From Halomonas campaniensis (GTDB lineage Bacteria > Pseudomonadota > Gammaproteobacteria > Pseudomonadales > Halomonadaceae), in NCBI RefSeq assembly GCF_002211105.1, contig NZ_JPUA01000037.1, forward strand, positions 270,669-334,668: a stretch of DNA of 64,000 nt, in the 5' to 3' direction. The position numbers and the translations under genes were made by a program. Below, piece after piece: positions 46,243 to 56,115 of the stretch. Positions within the stretch are counted from its first letter, which is position 1. Each line of letters starts with the position of its first letter. The notes beneath the pieces were generated by a model. That model saw nothing but the letters and a program-made list of their open reading frames with translations. It did no database searches and was not told where the DNA came from.

Positions 46243-48201
46243 TTAAAGCGGCCACACCAGCAGGATCATTGGAATAGCGACTACCAGCACCACCAGCGAC
46301 AACGGCAGGCCCAATTTCCAATAATCGCCAAAGCGGTAGCCGCCAGGCCCAAGCACCAGCGTATTGGATTGGTGCCCGATAGGGGTTAAAAACGCACAGG
46401 AAGCGCTGACGGCCACCACCATCAAAAAGGGGTCTAGTGAGACATCAAAGCCTTTCGCCAAACTCACCGCAATAGGAGCCATCAGCAGTGCAGCCGCTGC
46501 ATTATTCACCACATTCGAGAGCAGCATAGAGAGTAAAAACAGACCCACCATAGTGACGACCACCGGCCAATCGCTGCCAAAGCTAAGCAGCGCGTTAGCA
46601 ATCAAATCCGCACCACCGCTGGTTTCTAATGCTTCACCCACGGGTATCATCGCCGCTAGCAGAACGATCACCGGGCCATCAATCGCTTGATACCCTTCGC
46701 GTAGCGGTAACACGCCAATCAGTAGCGAAATCAGTGCCGCGGTGCTCATGGCCACTGCGGCCGGAAGTAGATCAAACAGCATGGCCATAATCGCCAAAGC
46801 AAAAATTGCAATCGACACGGCGAGCTTGCGCGGCTGTCCCAGATGCAATTCTCGGCTAGCCAGGGGCAGACAGCCCAGCGAAGCGAGGCTATCTGATATC
46901 TCATTTTCGCTGCCCTGGAGGAGCAAAACATCACCGTTTTTAAAACGAATATCCCGCAACCGCTGCTTCAAGCGCCCCCCATCCCGTGCCACGGCCACCA
47001 AGTGCAGTCCAAACTGATGGTTCAAGCGCAACTGGCGAACGCTGCGGTTAATCATCATAGAGTCATTGCGCACCACGGCTTCGATCAGCTGCAGGCCTTC
47101 GGTATCAACGGGCTGTTGATCCTGTGCAGCGTTTTTCTTTTTAGCCTTATTGGCATCTTTGTCACTGGCTGGATGCTCAGCGTCTTGCACTTCTGGATCG
47201 TCCTCGAGCTCTTCCTCAAGTTCAGCAATCGCGCTAAGCCCCACTTTGTCTTCCAGCATTTGGAGCTCTTCAGGCCCTGCCTCTAATAGCAGTATATCGC
47301 CCTCTTCCAGGGCGCCGTGGAAGTTATACCCCGCACGACGATTGTCATCACGCACTACCGCTAACACGGGGATGGTTTCGTCCAGCTCGTCGCGCAACTG
47401 CTGTAGCGTTAAGCCTTTTGCTTTCGACTCTTCGCCTACTTTCAGTTCGACCAAATAGTTGGCGGTATCGAACATTTCATCCGTAGAGGCCTGACCGCTA
47501 CGCTTGGGCGTCAAACGCCAGCCCACCAGAACAATAAAGGCCAGCCCCGCCAGCGCCACTGCGATGCCGACAGGCGAGAAGCTAAACATACTAAATGCTT
47601 CGTCCGTCACCTCTCGGCGATAACTGGAAATAATGATATTGGGCGGGGTGCCAATTAACGTTGTCAGCCCCCCAAGTAAAGAGCCAAACGCCAGGGGCAT
47701 AAGCAGTAAAGAAGGCGAGGTGTTGTGTTCGCGGGCAAGCCGCATAGCTACTGGTAGTAGCAGTGCCAGGGCACCCACGTTGTTCATAATACCCGATAGC
47801 AGCACAATGGTACCCACCAGCACCAGGAGCTGGAGTAGCAGATTCTCCCCCACCTTAAGCACTTGGTTGGCAATAATATCGACCACGCCCGAGCGCTCGA
47901 ACCCCCGGCTAAGTACCAGCACGGCGGCCACGGTAATCACCGCCGGATGACCAAAGCCTGTAAACGCGCTTTCGGCCGGCACAAGCCCCAGCATGACTGA
48001 ACCCAGCAATGCCGCCAGCGCCACTAGGTCATAACGAAAGCGACCCCATATAAACGCGGCAAGCGTCAGACCCAGCACGATAAACACCAGTGTGCTGGGA
48101 GTAAGCGTTAACCCGCCAAGATCCAATGCTTCAATACTTACATTCTCAATACCGGAGCCCTCAGCGCTTGAGCCCTCAACACTTATGTCCTCAGCCGACA
48201 T
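46243..48201 (-). CDS. SLC13-family permease with two TrkA-C domains
   Basis: A 652-residue inner-membrane transporter of the divalent anion:Na+ symporter (SLC13/CitM) superfamily. The first membrane half spans about residues 34-230, with NNVGALALLLPVAMRLA and GTPPNIIISSYR as ion-site hairpins. The cytoplasmic middle has two RCK_C/TrkA_C units (about 245-310 and 365-430) joined by an unusually acidic then Lys-rich linker (about 312-355). The second membrane half ends with NNAAAALLMAPIAVSLA and GHQSNTLVLGPGGY. Likely sulfate, other oxyanions or dicarboxylates. The N-terminus has a low-complexity Glu/Gly/Ser segment. Confidence 0.88.
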   Translation of the reverse strand: MSAEDISVEGSSAEGSGIENVSIEALDLGGLTLTPSTLVFIVLGLTLAAFIWGRFRYDLVALAALLGSVMLGLVPAESAFTGFGHPAVITVAAVLVLSRGFERSGVVDIIANQVLKVGENLLLQLLVLVGTIVLLSGIMNNVGALALLLPVAMRLAREHNTSPSLLLMPLAFGSLLGGLTTLIGTPPNIIISSYRREVTDEAFSMFSFSPVGIAVALAGLAFIVLVGWRLTPKRSGQASTDEMFDTANYLVELKVGEESKAKGLTLQQLRDELDETIPVLAVVRDDNRRAGYNFHGALEEGDILLLEAGPEELQMLEDKVGLSAIAELEEELEDDPEVQDAEHPASDKDANKAKKKNAAQDQQPVDTEGLQLIEAVVRNDSMMINRSVRQLRLNHQFGLHLVAVARDGGRLKQRLRDIRFKNGDVLLLQGSENEISDSLASLGCLPLASRELHLGQPRKLAVSIAIFALAIMAMLFDLLPAAVAMSTAALISLLIGVLPLREGYQAIDGPVIVLLAAMIPVGEALETSGGADLIANALLSFGSDWPVVVTMVGLFLLSMLLSNVVNNAAAALLMAPIAVSLAKGFDVSLDPFLMVVAVSASCAFLTPIGHQSNTLVLGPGGYRFGDYWKLGLPLSLVVLVVAIPMILLVWPL

Positions 48202-48353
48202 CCTTTTCCCACTCCCTTGCTGGCGTTTGAAAGTTCACCACGCGACCAATGCACGCCACGCTTTAACATGGCTATTTCTTCTGCACATTAGACGTTTACT
48301 ATACAGAGGTATAGACCCTGCATATACCAAGCCTATAAACACTTAGCCAAAAG

Positions 48354-48380
48354 GTAAAAAAGCTCGGCAAAGCCGAGCTT
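48354..48380 (-). terminator. Intrinsic terminator (minus strand)
   Basis: On the minus strand AAGCTCGGC (48372-48380), loop TTT, GCCGAGCTT (48360-48368), running into a T-run (48355-48360). It is read from the qor side and ends either the qor transcript or a separate small RNA. Confidence 0.88.
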
Positions 48381-48557
48381 CATAACGGTAGTGTAATGAA
48401 GAGTAAAACGGGCTAATAAAAGCGCTTACTTTTGGTACTCAACAATAACGAGAACATCAACCATCTTATAGCGGTGCGCGCAGCCTTCGAGGTATCGGGC
48501 ACTTCCCTGCCCTGGCGAAAGCCACCGCTTCAGGTTGAACTCGGCTCCTCATCTCAA
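48354..48557 (-). ncRNA. Candidate structured small RNA or long structured qor 3' UTR
   Basis: The 384-nt gap between the SLC13 gene and qor holds no coding frame. Between 48449 and 48543 nested stems can be drawn: CGAG/CTCG, TCAACC (48457-48462) with GGTTGA (48533-48538), AGCGG (48470-48474) with CCGCT (48525-48529), enclosing hairpins CCT-TCG-AGG, GGGCA..TGCCC (48497-48512) and TGGC-GAAA-GCCA (48513-48524, a GNRA loop on the plus strand). A minus-strand GATAAT (near 48563) could be a -10, and the terminator at 48354-48380 would end a transcript of about 200 nt. No known RNA family was recognised. Confidence 0.45.
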
Positions 48558-48585
48558 AAAATTATCGTCGGCTAAAGTGAACTCG

Positions 48586-49563
48586 CTACGGTAAAAGAAT
48601 AGTAGAACCGGTGGTTTTGCGGCTTTGCAGGGCGTCTTGTGCTTTGCCCGCTTCGGCAAGTGGGTAGCGGTTGGCGATATCGATTTTGACTTTACCGCTT
48701 TCAATCATGGCGAAAAACTCTTCGCACATCTTCTCCAAACGCTCGCGGGTGTCGGCGTAGCCATTCAGGCTGGGACGGGTCACGTAAAGCGCGCCTTTCT
48801 GGTTAAGGATACCGATATTGACGCCATCCACCGGGCCAGAAGCGTTGCCAAAGCTGACCATCAGCCCACGGGGTTTTAGGCAGTCCAGTGACATTTCCCA
48901 GGTGTCTTTACCCACCGAGTCGTACACCACATCGCACATATCGCCGTTGGTAAGCTCGCGTACGCGATCCACCACGTTCTCTTCGCTGTAATTAATTGTC
49001 GCCCAGGCGCCGTTGGCCATGGCTAGATCCGCTTTTTCCTGAGAACTGACTGTGCCGATCAGCTTAACGCCTAACGACTTCGCCCACTGGCAGGCAATCG
49101 AACCTACCCCGCCCGCTGCGGCGTGGAACAGAATGGTCTCGCCACCTTGTAGTTCATAGGTTTGGCGCAGCAGATACTGCACGGTAAGGCCCTTGAGCAT
49201 ACTCGCCGCTGCGGTTTCGAAATCAACGAAGTCGGGGAGTTTGACCACTTTAGCCGCTGGCAGCGTATGCAGCTCTGAATAAGCGCCCAAAGGGCCTTGG
49301 GCATAGGCCACGCGATCGCCAACCTGAATGTGTGTGACTCCTTCGCCAACCGCATCGACCACGCCTGCACCTTCGGTGCCTAGACCAGAAGGCATGGAAG
49401 GGGCTGGATAGAGGCCGGTACGAAAATAGATGTCGATAAAATTAAGGCCAACGGCTTTATTAGCAACACGCACTTCACCCTGACCAGGTTCAGCAGGGGT
49501 AACGTCGACCAGTTCAAGTACCTCAGAACCGCCGGTGCGGGCAAACTGAATACGCTGAGACAT
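48586..49563 (-). CDS. qorA: NADPH:quinone oxidoreductase, QorA type
   Basis: A 325-residue zinc-free medium-chain dehydrogenase/reductase. The family motifs are NFIDIYFRTGLYP (about residues 41-53), the NADPH-binding AAAGGVGSIACQWAKSLG (about 148-165) and YDSVGKDTW (about 215-223). The zinc ligands of alcohol dehydrogenases are missing, as in quinone reductases. It reduces quinones in one-electron steps using NADPH. The ATG has AAGGAG upstream. Monocistronic, with a long 3' region and the terminator at 48354-48380. Confidence 0.92.
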   Translation of the reverse strand: MSQRIQFARTGGSEVLELVDVTPAEPGQGEVRVANKAVGLNFIDIYFRTGLYPAPSMPSGLGTEGAGVVDAVGEGVTHIQVGDRVAYAQGPLGAYSELHTLPAAKVVKLPDFVDFETAAASMLKGLTVQYLLRQTYELQGGETILFHAAAGGVGSIACQWAKSLGVKLIGTVSSQEKADLAMANGAWATINYSEENVVDRVRELTNGDMCDVVYDSVGKDTWEMSLDCLKPRGLMVSFGNASGPVDGVNIGILNQKGALYVTRPSLNGYADTRERLEKMCEEFFAMIESGKVKIDIANRYPLAEAGKAQDALQSRKTTGSTILLP

Positions 49564-49789
49564 TAGGACTCCTTCTTGTGTAATTTGCTAATTATTCGGT
49601 TGAGACGCCATCTCTGAATAATGCTAAGCATGGCAACAGGTGCTGCTATACAAGCGCGTCGCGGCGTTTAAATCAAGCTAGCACGCTAGCGTATTTTTAC
49701 CCATTAGAACGCAAGGCAATGCAATCCTGCTGTCATGCGCCCATGCTAGTATTAGCGCTTCTTTATCGTCTAAGGCTTAGAGATTTGTC

Positions 49790-50545
49790 ATGACGCATCC
49801 CGCTATTCAACTCCCTGCGCTGATTGCTCACCGCGGCTACTCCGCCGCTGCCCCTGAAAACACCCTCGCGGCGGTGCGCGCCGCCCATGAAGCGGGAGCC
49901 ACATGGGTAGAGCTGGATGTGCAGCTACTGGGTGATGGCACCCCAGTGATTTGGCACGATGGCGATGTCGCTCGCTGCTCAAACGGACGTGGTGGGCTCG
50001 CCTCCATGAGCTGGGCCAAGGCGCAAACCCTGGATGCCGGGGGGTGGTTTGACGACCGTTTTTCAGGTGAGAAGATGCCTAGCCTCAGCGAGATGTTGGC
50101 ACTGCTTAACGAGCTGGAGATGGGCGTCAATATGGAAATCAAGGTCAATAAAGGCCGCGACCCCATCGCGCTGGTGGAACGTGCACTGCCGGAGATGCTC
50201 GACACCCTCCCCCCCGAACGCTTGATAATCTCCTCCTTCAATGCCGCCGCTCTTGGCCACTGCCGTCAATTTGCCAGCAAAGAGCGGCTGGCTCTGGGCG
50301 TACTGTTCGGAAGCGTGCCCAAAAGCTGGCGTGAGCAGTGCGAGGCCATTGAGGCGTTTAGCGTGCACCCCCACTGGCCGCGTTTGAAGCGCGCCCAAGC
50401 CGACGCTATACAGCGCGATGGCTATCAAATATTGTGCTATACCGCCAATGACCCCAGCGCTTTCCATAGCCGCTGGGAGTGGGGTATCGGCAGTGTCATC
50501 ACTGATGAACCCGCCGCGTTCAAACGTTTTTTAGACAGCCATTGA
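49790..50545 (+). CDS. ugpQ: Cytoplasmic glycerophosphodiester phosphodiesterase
   Basis: A 251-residue GDPD-family enzyme without a signal peptide, close in length to E. coli UgpQ (247 aa). It cleaves glycerophosphodiesters to glycerol 3-phosphate and an alcohol. The active-site segments are AHRGYSAAAPENTLAAV (about residues 13-29), ELDVQLLGDGTPVIWHD (about 42-58) and MEIKVNKG (about 115-122), with His, Glu and Asp metal and catalytic residues. Its product feeds the glp genes a few kilobases away. It may be co-transcribed with nfo, 43 nt downstream. Confidence 0.9.
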   Translation: MTHPAIQLPALIAHRGYSAAAPENTLAAVRAAHEAGATWVELDVQLLGDGTPVIWHDGDVARCSNGRGGLASMSWAKAQTLDAGGWFDDRFSGEKMPSLSEMLALLNELEMGVNMEIKVNKGRDPIALVERALPEMLDTLPPERLIISSFNAAALGHCRQFASKERLALGVLFGSVPKSWREQCEAIEAFSVHPHWPRLKRAQADAIQRDGYQILCYTANDPSAFHSRWEWGIGSVITDEPAAFKRFLDSH

Positions 50546-50588
50546 CCAGTAACGCGTGATACGTTCAAACACTGACAAGGAGTCCACC

Positions 50589-51431
50589 GTGAAGTACCTA
50601 GGAGCCCACGTGAGCGCCGCTGGCGGAGCAGACCAAGCCGTGCAGCGAGCGGTGGAAATTGGTGCGGATGCGTTTGCGCTATTCACCAAAAATCAGCGTC
50701 AATGGAAAGGTAAACCGCTCACCGATGAGGCCATTCAAGCCTTTCGCGACGCCTGCGCCGAGCATAATTTTGCCCCTGAACAGATTTTGCCCCACGACAG
50801 CTATCTGATTAACCTCGGCCACCCCGAGCAGGAAGGCCTACGCAAATCCCGGGATGCCTTTCTGGATGAGATGCAGCGCTGCGAGCAGTTGGGACTGACG
50901 CTGCTTAATTTTCACCCTGGCAGCCATTTGAACAAAATCAGCGAAAGCGACTGCTTGAAACGTATCGCTGAATCCGTCAATGAAGCGCTAACGCATACCC
51001 AAGGGGTTACCGCAGTCATTGAAAATACCGCCGGGCAAGGCACTAACCTGGGCTGGCGCTTCGAGCATTTGGCCGAAATCATCGCCCACGTGGACGACAA
51101 AACTCGCGTGGGGGTGTGTATTGACACCTGCCACGCCTTTGCGGCGGGCTATGATTTACGCACGACCGAGGCCACCCAAGCAACGCTCGATGAGCTAGGC
51201 AGCGTTGTCGGCTTTGAGTATCTGCGCGGCATGCATTTAAACGATGCTAAAAGCAACCTTGCCAGCCGCGTGGATCGCCACCATAGCCTGGGCAAAGGCA
51301 ACATCGGTCTGCCCGCCTTTACCGCTATCATGCAGGAACCACGGATTAACGCTATTCCCATGATCCTGGAGACCATCGAACCCGAGATATGGGCCGATGA
51401 AATAGCGTGGCTGCGCGCTCAAGCCTCCTGA
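50589..51431 (+). CDS. nfo: Endonuclease IV
   Basis: A 280-residue AP endonuclease (E. coli Nfo, 285 aa) that cuts DNA at abasic sites with three zinc ions. Metal-ligand segments are LNFHPGSH (His, about residues 107-114), ENTAGQG (Glu, about 145), [13 protein letters not shown] (Asp and His, about 179-191), HLNDAK (about 217), DRHHSLGKG (Asp, His, about 229) and ETIEPE (about 262). It starts at GTG 50589 with AAGGAG seven bases before; the upstream open frame lacks support. Confidence 0.95.
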   Translation: MKYLGAHVSAAGGADQAVQRAVEIGADAFALFTKNQRQWKGKPLTDEAIQAFRDACAEHNFAPEQILPHDSYLINLGHPEQEGLRKSRDAFLDEMQRCEQLGLTLLNFHPGSHLNKISESDCLKRIAESVNEALTHTQGVTAVIENTAGQGTNLGWRFEHLAEIIAHVDDKTRVGVCIDTCHAFAAGYDLRTTEATQATLDELGSVVGFEYLRGMHLNDAKSNLASRVDRHHSLGKGNIGLPAFTAIMQEPRINAIPMILETIEPEIWADEIAWLRAQAS

Positions 51432-51542
51432 ACAGTGGATACAAAGAGTCAGCCTACGATGCAGCGTTTTTTGCACGGCCGGTAATGCTTGCCTACGCTT
51501 AAACTCCTTTACCCAAGCCCCTGCCTACGTAAGGAGTGTGCA

Positions 51543-52958
51543 ATGAGCGATACCGATCTCGGCAGTTTAGATGCCCAGACCCTAGCTCACTTGTTTGAAA
51601 GCCGAGAGGCCCCCCCGCTAGAAGCGACTCGTGCCGCTCTTGAGCGAATCGAGCGCTTCAACCCAGACGTTAACGCCTATGTATATATAGATGCTGAAGG
51701 CGCAGAATCGGCGGCCAAAGCCTCGGCACGGCGCTGGGGGCAAGGCAAGCCGCTAAGCCCCATCGACGGGGTGCCGGTATCACTTAAAGACCTGACTCAA
51801 GTGGCGGGCATGCCCTGCCGGGAAGGCTCGCTAACCTCTTCTGATGCGTTATGCGACACCGATGCGCCTCCCGCTCGCATGCTGCGTGAAGCGGGCGCCG
51901 TCCTACTAGGCAAAACCAACACGCCCGAATTTGGCTGGAAAGCCGTGACCGATAACCGCGTCTTTGGCGCCACGGCTAACCCCTGGGATACGCGCTTAAC
52001 CCCCGGCGGCTCTTCCGGCGGGGCCGCCGCGGCCGCCGCGCTCAATATGGGTGTGCTACACCAGGGTGGCGACTCCGGCGGTTCCATCCGCATCCCCGCG
52101 GCGTTCACTGGTGTTTTTGGCTTCAAACCCACATTTGGCTGGACGCCCCAATGGCCACCGGCTAAAGAGCCCAGCCTATCGCACCTGGGGCCGTTAACGC
52201 GCACCGTGCGCGACGCCGTCAGCATGCTCAATGTGATGGGCCGCTACGACTACCGTGACCCTTACGCCACCCGCGGGCAGCCTGAGTGCTGGGGGATGGA
52301 TTTGGATAAAGGTTTAACCGGACTACGGATTGGCTACTCGGCTGATCTTGGCTACGCCAAGGTAGATCCACAGGTTGCCGAGCGCGTGCGAGAAGCAACC
52401 GGCAGACTGGAGGCGTTGGGCGCTGAAATCGTCGAAGTACATCCCGGCTTTTCGTCACCGCTGGATACCTTCCGCAAGCTTTGGTTTACCGCCTCTTTAG
52501 AGCAGTGGTCACAAATGGATGATGACCAGCGTACGCTGCTGGATCCCGGCATGGTGGCCAATGCCCGTGAGGCCGAACCCTGGAAAGCCGTTGAGCTGTT
52601 CCGTGCCTTGGCAGACCGCGCAGAGTTAACCCAGCGCCTGGAGCACTTTAACCAAGAGTACCACCTGCTAATGACACCCTCGGTGGCGATACCGCCGTTT
52701 GAAATAAATCAGGAAGTCCCCCCCGGCAGCGACATGCGGGACTGGGAGGAGTGGGCGCCCTTTAGCTATCCTTTTAACCTTAGCCAGCAGCCCGCCGCCT
52801 CGGTGCCCTGCGGATTTACCGATAAAGGATTGCCGGTAGGCTTTCAGCTAGCAGGAGGCAAATATGATGATGCTCGCGTTCTGCGCGCCTGCCATGCCTA
52901 CATGGAAGCGCATCCGCCGCGCTTTCCCAGCGTACCTAACCCTGCCCAGTATGCTTAA
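51543..52958 (+). CDS. Amidase-signature family hydrolase
   Basis: A 471-residue amidase-signature enzyme. The Ser-cisSer-Lys triad can be placed: Lys in PVSLKDLT (about residue 80), the cis-Ser in TPGGSSGGAAAA (about 155-166) and the nucleophile Ser in GGDSGGSIRIPAAFTGVFGFKPT (about 178-200). The substrate is not readable; family members hydrolyse varied amides, and GatA is excluded because gatB and gatC are absent. AAGGAG precedes the ATG at 51543. It ends at a strong terminator shared with the next, convergent gene. Confidence 0.88.
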   Translation: MSDTDLGSLDAQTLAHLFESREAPPLEATRAALERIERFNPDVNAYVYIDAEGAESAAKASARRWGQGKPLSPIDGVPVSLKDLTQVAGMPCREGSLTSSDALCDTDAPPARMLREAGAVLLGKTNTPEFGWKAVTDNRVFGATANPWDTRLTPGGSSGGAAAAAALNMGVLHQGGDSGGSIRIPAAFTGVFGFKPTFGWTPQWPPAKEPSLSHLGPLTRTVRDAVSMLNVMGRYDYRDPYATRGQPECWGMDLDKGLTGLRIGYSADLGYAKVDPQVAERVREATGRLEALGAEIVEVHPGFSSPLDTFRKLWFTASLEQWSQMDDDQRTLLDPGMVANAREAEPWKAVELFRALADRAELTQRLEHFNQEYHLLMTPSVAIPPFEINQEVPPGSDMRDWEEWAPFSYPFNLSQQPAASVPCGFTDKGLPVGFQLAGGKYDDARVLRACHAYMEAHPPRFPSVPNPAQYA

Positions 52959-52975
52959 CACTTGTACCACATGAA

Positions 52976-53010
52976 AAAACCCAGCCAGGTGTAATGCCTG
53001 GCTGGGTTTT
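52976..53010. terminator. Bidirectional terminator
   Basis: AAAACCCAGCCAGG (52976-52989), loop TGTAATG, CCTGGCTGGGTTTT (52997-53010), 14 perfect pairs between the amidase gene and the convergent lipoprotein gene. Confidence 0.95.
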
Positions 53011-53028
53011 AACGATCAAAAGCGAACG

Positions 53029-53463
53029 TTACATCGCTGAGAGTTTCTCTTGGTCTAACACGCCCGACATGCGCACCATCGCCAGCGCTTCATCCAAGTT
53101 GCTCATCTCTTCAATCATGACCAACTCGCTCTCTAAGCTCACCGGCTGACCGGCTGTTTCAGACAGCAATTTTTCCAGAGAAGCCACGTCCATAGCGTCG
53201 TCTAAGTGGTGAACATCCACTGAGGCGCTGTTGCGGCCCGGCAGGTAGATGGTGCCATTAGAGAAATCCACGGCGTAAGCAATCACTCCAGGTACGATAA
53301 AGAACAGCAAACCGACCCCATTGGCGACAGCAATAACCGGATCAATATCACCGCTCAATTGTCCTTTACGCTCAGGATGAAAAAGCGTACCACAACCACT
53401 CAGTGACACGATGGAAACGCCAACCACGGCGCCAGTCAACCAGCGACGAACTGCTTGATGCAT
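53029..53463 (-). CDS. Small lipoprotein of unknown function
   Basis: A 144-residue protein with a lipoprotein signal peptide: basic start, hydrophobic core and lipobox LSGC (about residues 20-23). The mature part begins GTLFHPERKGQ and has a hydrophobic stretch (VGLLFFIVPGVIAYAVDF, about 52-69) followed by a polar C-terminal half. The layout recalls YceK/YidQ-type lipoproteins, but the match is loose. The ATG at 53463 is preferred over the longer open frame because the signal peptide starts there. It diverges from proS. Confidence 0.78.
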   Translation of the reverse strand: MHQAVRRWLTGAVVGVSIVSLSGCGTLFHPERKGQLSGDIDPVIAVANGVGLLFFIVPGVIAYAVDFSNGTIYLPGRNSASVDVHHLDDAMDVASLEKLLSETAGQPVSLESELVMIEEMSNLDEALAMVRMSGVLDQEKLSAM

Positions 53464-53717
53464 GAAGGTTCCCTCAAACAAAAAAGTAACGATAGTCGAT
53501 ATAGCGTATTGCGCTTGCGTTTTTTGCCGACTATCGCGCCACAAAACTCGATCAGTTTAGCACAACCATCCAAAAGCATAGATCATTTGAACATAAGCAC
53601 TATTTTGCCGCTTTAACCGCTAGACCGTACAATGTCCCCATTCAACGCTTCCAAGCACTTTTTCAAGAATCCAGTTTTCAAAAACCTGTTTTCAAAACCT
53701 AAGGAATGCTCACGCCC

Positions 53718-55436
53718 ATGCGCGCCAGCCAATTACTGATTGCCACACTCAAAGAAACCCCGGCTGACGCCGAAGTCATTAGCCACCAGCTAATGCTTCG
53801 TGCCGGAATGATTCGCCGTTTGACATCGGGGCTTTACACTTGGCTGCCTCTTGGCCTGCGCACACTGCGCAAAGTGGAAGCCATAGTGCGCGAAGAGATG
53901 AACCGTGCCGGTGCTCAAGAGGTACTAATGCCCGCCGTGCAGCCCGCTGAGCTTTGGCAGGAGTCTGGCCGTTGGGAGCAGTATGGCCCTGAGCTGCTAC
54001 GCCTCAAAGATCGCCATGACCGAGACTACTGCGTCGGCCCGACCCACGAAGAAGTGATTACCGATCTGGTACGCAAGGAGATTGCCAGCTATAAGCAACT
54101 GCCGGTCAACTTCTACCAGATTCAGACCAAGTTCCGGGATGAGATCCGCCCACGTTTTGGGGTAATGCGCTCACGTGAGTTCATCATGAAGGACGCTTAC
54201 TCCTTCCACCTGGATGAAGACTCGCTTAAGCAGACCTACCAGGATATGTACGACGCCTACACGCGCATCTTTACGCGCCTAGGCCTCGACTTCCGCCCGG
54301 TCATCGCCGACAACGGCTCCATCGGCGGTACCGGCTCTCACGAATTCCACGTGCTGGCCGAGTCTGGCGAAGACGACATCGTCTTTTCCAACTCTTCTGA
54401 CTACGCCGCAAACATGGAAAAGGCCGAAGCCTTGCCTGCTCCCCTGGGCAGCAACATACAGCGCGAAGCACCTACCCAAGAGATGCACCTGGTAGATACG
54501 CCTAACGCCAAGACCATTGCCGCCCTGGTTGAGCAGTTTGATCTGCCGATCGAGAAAACGGTCAAGACTCTAATCGTACGTGCCGCCGAGGGTGGCTTGA
54601 TTGCCCTATTGGTGCGCGGCGACCATGAGCTGAACGAGGTAAAAGCCGAGAACCTTCCCCAAGTGGCGGCCCCGCTGACCATGGGCAGCGAAGAGGAAAT
54701 TCGCGCAGCCGCTGGTGCTGGCTTTGGCTCGCTTGGCCCTGTGAACCTTGATATGCCCATTATTGCCGACCGCAGCGTTGCCCTGATGAGCGACTTTGGC
54801 GCAGGTGCCAATATTGAAGGCAAACACTACTTCGGCATTAACTGGGAGCGTGACGTTGCCCTGCCCGAGGTGGCCGACCTGCGCAATGTGGTGGAAGGCG
54901 ACCCCTCGCCGGATGGCCAAGGCACGCTCTCTATCAAACGTGGCATCGAGGTGGGTCACGTATTCCAGCTTGGCCAAAAGTACTCCCAGGCGATGAACGC
55001 CAACGTGCTGGGCGACAACGGCAAAACCAGCCATCCTTGGATGGGTTGCTACGGCATCGGCGTGACCCGCGTGGTCGCCGCCGCCATTGAGCAGAACCAC
55101 GACGAATCCGGCATTATCTGGCCCAACGCTATTGCCCCCTTCCAGGTGGCACTGGTGCCGATGAATGCACACAAATCCCAGCGTGTTCGCGAAGAGTCTG
55201 AACGTCTTTACCAAGCGCTCACCGGCGCTGGCTTAGACGTCTTGCTGGATGACCGCGACACCCGGCCCGGCGTTAAGTTTGCCGATTTGGAGCTGATGGG
55301 CGTTCCTCATCGTCTAGTGATCGGCGACCGCAGCCTGGACAACGGTGAGCTGGAGTATAAAGGTCGCCGAGATAGCGAAGCCACCATGGTGCCTGCTGAT
55401 CAAATCATCGACTTTTTGCGTGAGAAAGCTAGCTAA
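53718..55436 (+). CDS. proS: Prolyl-tRNA synthetase
   Basis: A 572-residue bacterial-type ProRS, the exact length of E. coli ProS. Class II motifs are visible: motif 1 near residues 35-70, motif 2 [28 protein letters not shown] (about 134-161) and motif 3 [17 protein letters not shown] (about 445-461). The editing insertion that clears misacylated Ala-tRNA lies between motifs 2 and 3 (about 230-400). ATG at 53718 is chosen over 53706, giving the MRASQ start known in ProS. The 3' end overlaps the next gene by 17 bases. Confidence 0.97.
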   Translation: MRASQLLIATLKETPADAEVISHQLMLRAGMIRRLTSGLYTWLPLGLRTLRKVEAIVREEMNRAGAQEVLMPAVQPAELWQESGRWEQYGPELLRLKDRHDRDYCVGPTHEEVITDLVRKEIASYKQLPVNFYQIQTKFRDEIRPRFGVMRSREFIMKDAYSFHLDEDSLKQTYQDMYDAYTRIFTRLGLDFRPVIADNGSIGGTGSHEFHVLAESGEDDIVFSNSSDYAANMEKAEALPAPLGSNIQREAPTQEMHLVDTPNAKTIAALVEQFDLPIEKTVKTLIVRAAEGGLIALLVRGDHELNEVKAENLPQVAAPLTMGSEEEIRAAAGAGFGSLGPVNLDMPIIADRSVALMSDFGAGANIEGKHYFGINWERDVALPEVADLRNVVEGDPSPDGQGTLSIKRGIEVGHVFQLGQKYSQAMNANVLGDNGKTSHPWMGCYGIGVTRVVAAAIEQNHDESGIIWPNAIAPFQVALVPMNAHKSQRVREESERLYQALTGAGLDVLLDDRDTRPGVKFADLELMGVPHRLVIGDRSLDNGELEYKGRRDSEATMVPADQIIDFLREKAS

Positions 55437-56013
55437 GGCAGTAACGCTTAGCGGGGTATTGCTGAGCGGCGCTGGGCTTGTAGCCACAAGCCTAGTAGCT
55501 GCTCAGCCGTTACCCCAAACCCTGCGTCCCACCCTTGAGTCTGCCAATCAGCAGCATCAGACGCCTCAACAGCAGTGGGCAGCGCGTCAGTGGCGTGAGA
55601 GTATGGACACGCCGCTAGCACGTTTTATGGATGATGCCGTACAGCGCCAGACACTGCTCACGCGCATCTACCAAGAAGCCAGGCTGGCAGGCTTACCGCC
55701 AGAGTTAGTGTTAGCCTTGATTCAAGTGGAGAGCGCTTTTAAAGCCGAGGCTATCTCCTCGGCAGGCGCCGTTGGCTTGATGCAAATCATGCCGTTCTGG
55801 GTCAGCGAGTTAGGGCTACCGATTGATGACTTAACCTACCCGCCGCGCAATCTGCGCTATGGCTGTACGATTTTGGCGCACTACCTAGCCCTTGAGAATG
55901 GCGACTTTACCCGTGCGCTAGCGCGCTACAATGGCAGCTTGGGCGAAACCTGGTACCCAGAGCGGGTCATGCATGCCTGGCGGAATACCTGGCGTCGCTC
56001 AGCATTGCATTAA
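55420..56013 (+). CDS. Lytic transglycosylase (SLT domain)
   Basis: A 197-residue exported murein hydrolase. A signal peptide (about residues 1-28) leads to a Gln-rich linker and an SLT domain: catalytic Glu104 in [26 protein letters not shown] (about 100-125), then [10 protein letters not shown] and ALARYNGS, both typical. It cleaves glycan strands to 1,6-anhydromuropeptides in the periplasm, products that AmpG (right end of the window) imports. It starts at GTG 55420 inside proS, so it is co-transcribed and probably translationally coupled. A GTG at the overlap and the signal peptide decide the start. Confidence 0.87.
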   Translation: MRKLAKAVTLSGVLLSGAGLVATSLVAAQPLPQTLRPTLESANQQHQTPQQQWAARQWRESMDTPLARFMDDAVQRQTLLTRIYQEARLAGLPPELVLALIQVESAFKAEAISSAGAVGLMQIMPFWVSELGLPIDDLTYPPRNLRYGCTILAHYLALENGDFTRALARYNGSLGETWYPERVMHAWRNTWRRSALH

Positions 56014-56115
56014 GTGTTGGCTTACCGTTAAGCCAAACGCATGACTTTCTTGCACAATCCATTCACTATTAAGCTTAACGCTACGCGGGCTAACAAAGAG
56101 CCAGCTTAATACGGG

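Noticed and set aside
48449-48543. 6S RNA, RNase P RNA, tmRNA or a known riboswitch in the gap before qorA
   Set aside because: None of the conserved cores of these RNAs (6S central bubble with closing stem, RNase P GAGGAAAGTC, tmRNA ends, TPP/FMN/cobalamin boxes) could be found, so it is left as an unassigned candidate.
54606-55214. Open frame of 202 codons opposite proS
   Set aside because: Antisense shadow of a conserved synthetase gene, with no start signal and a composition driven by the coding strand.
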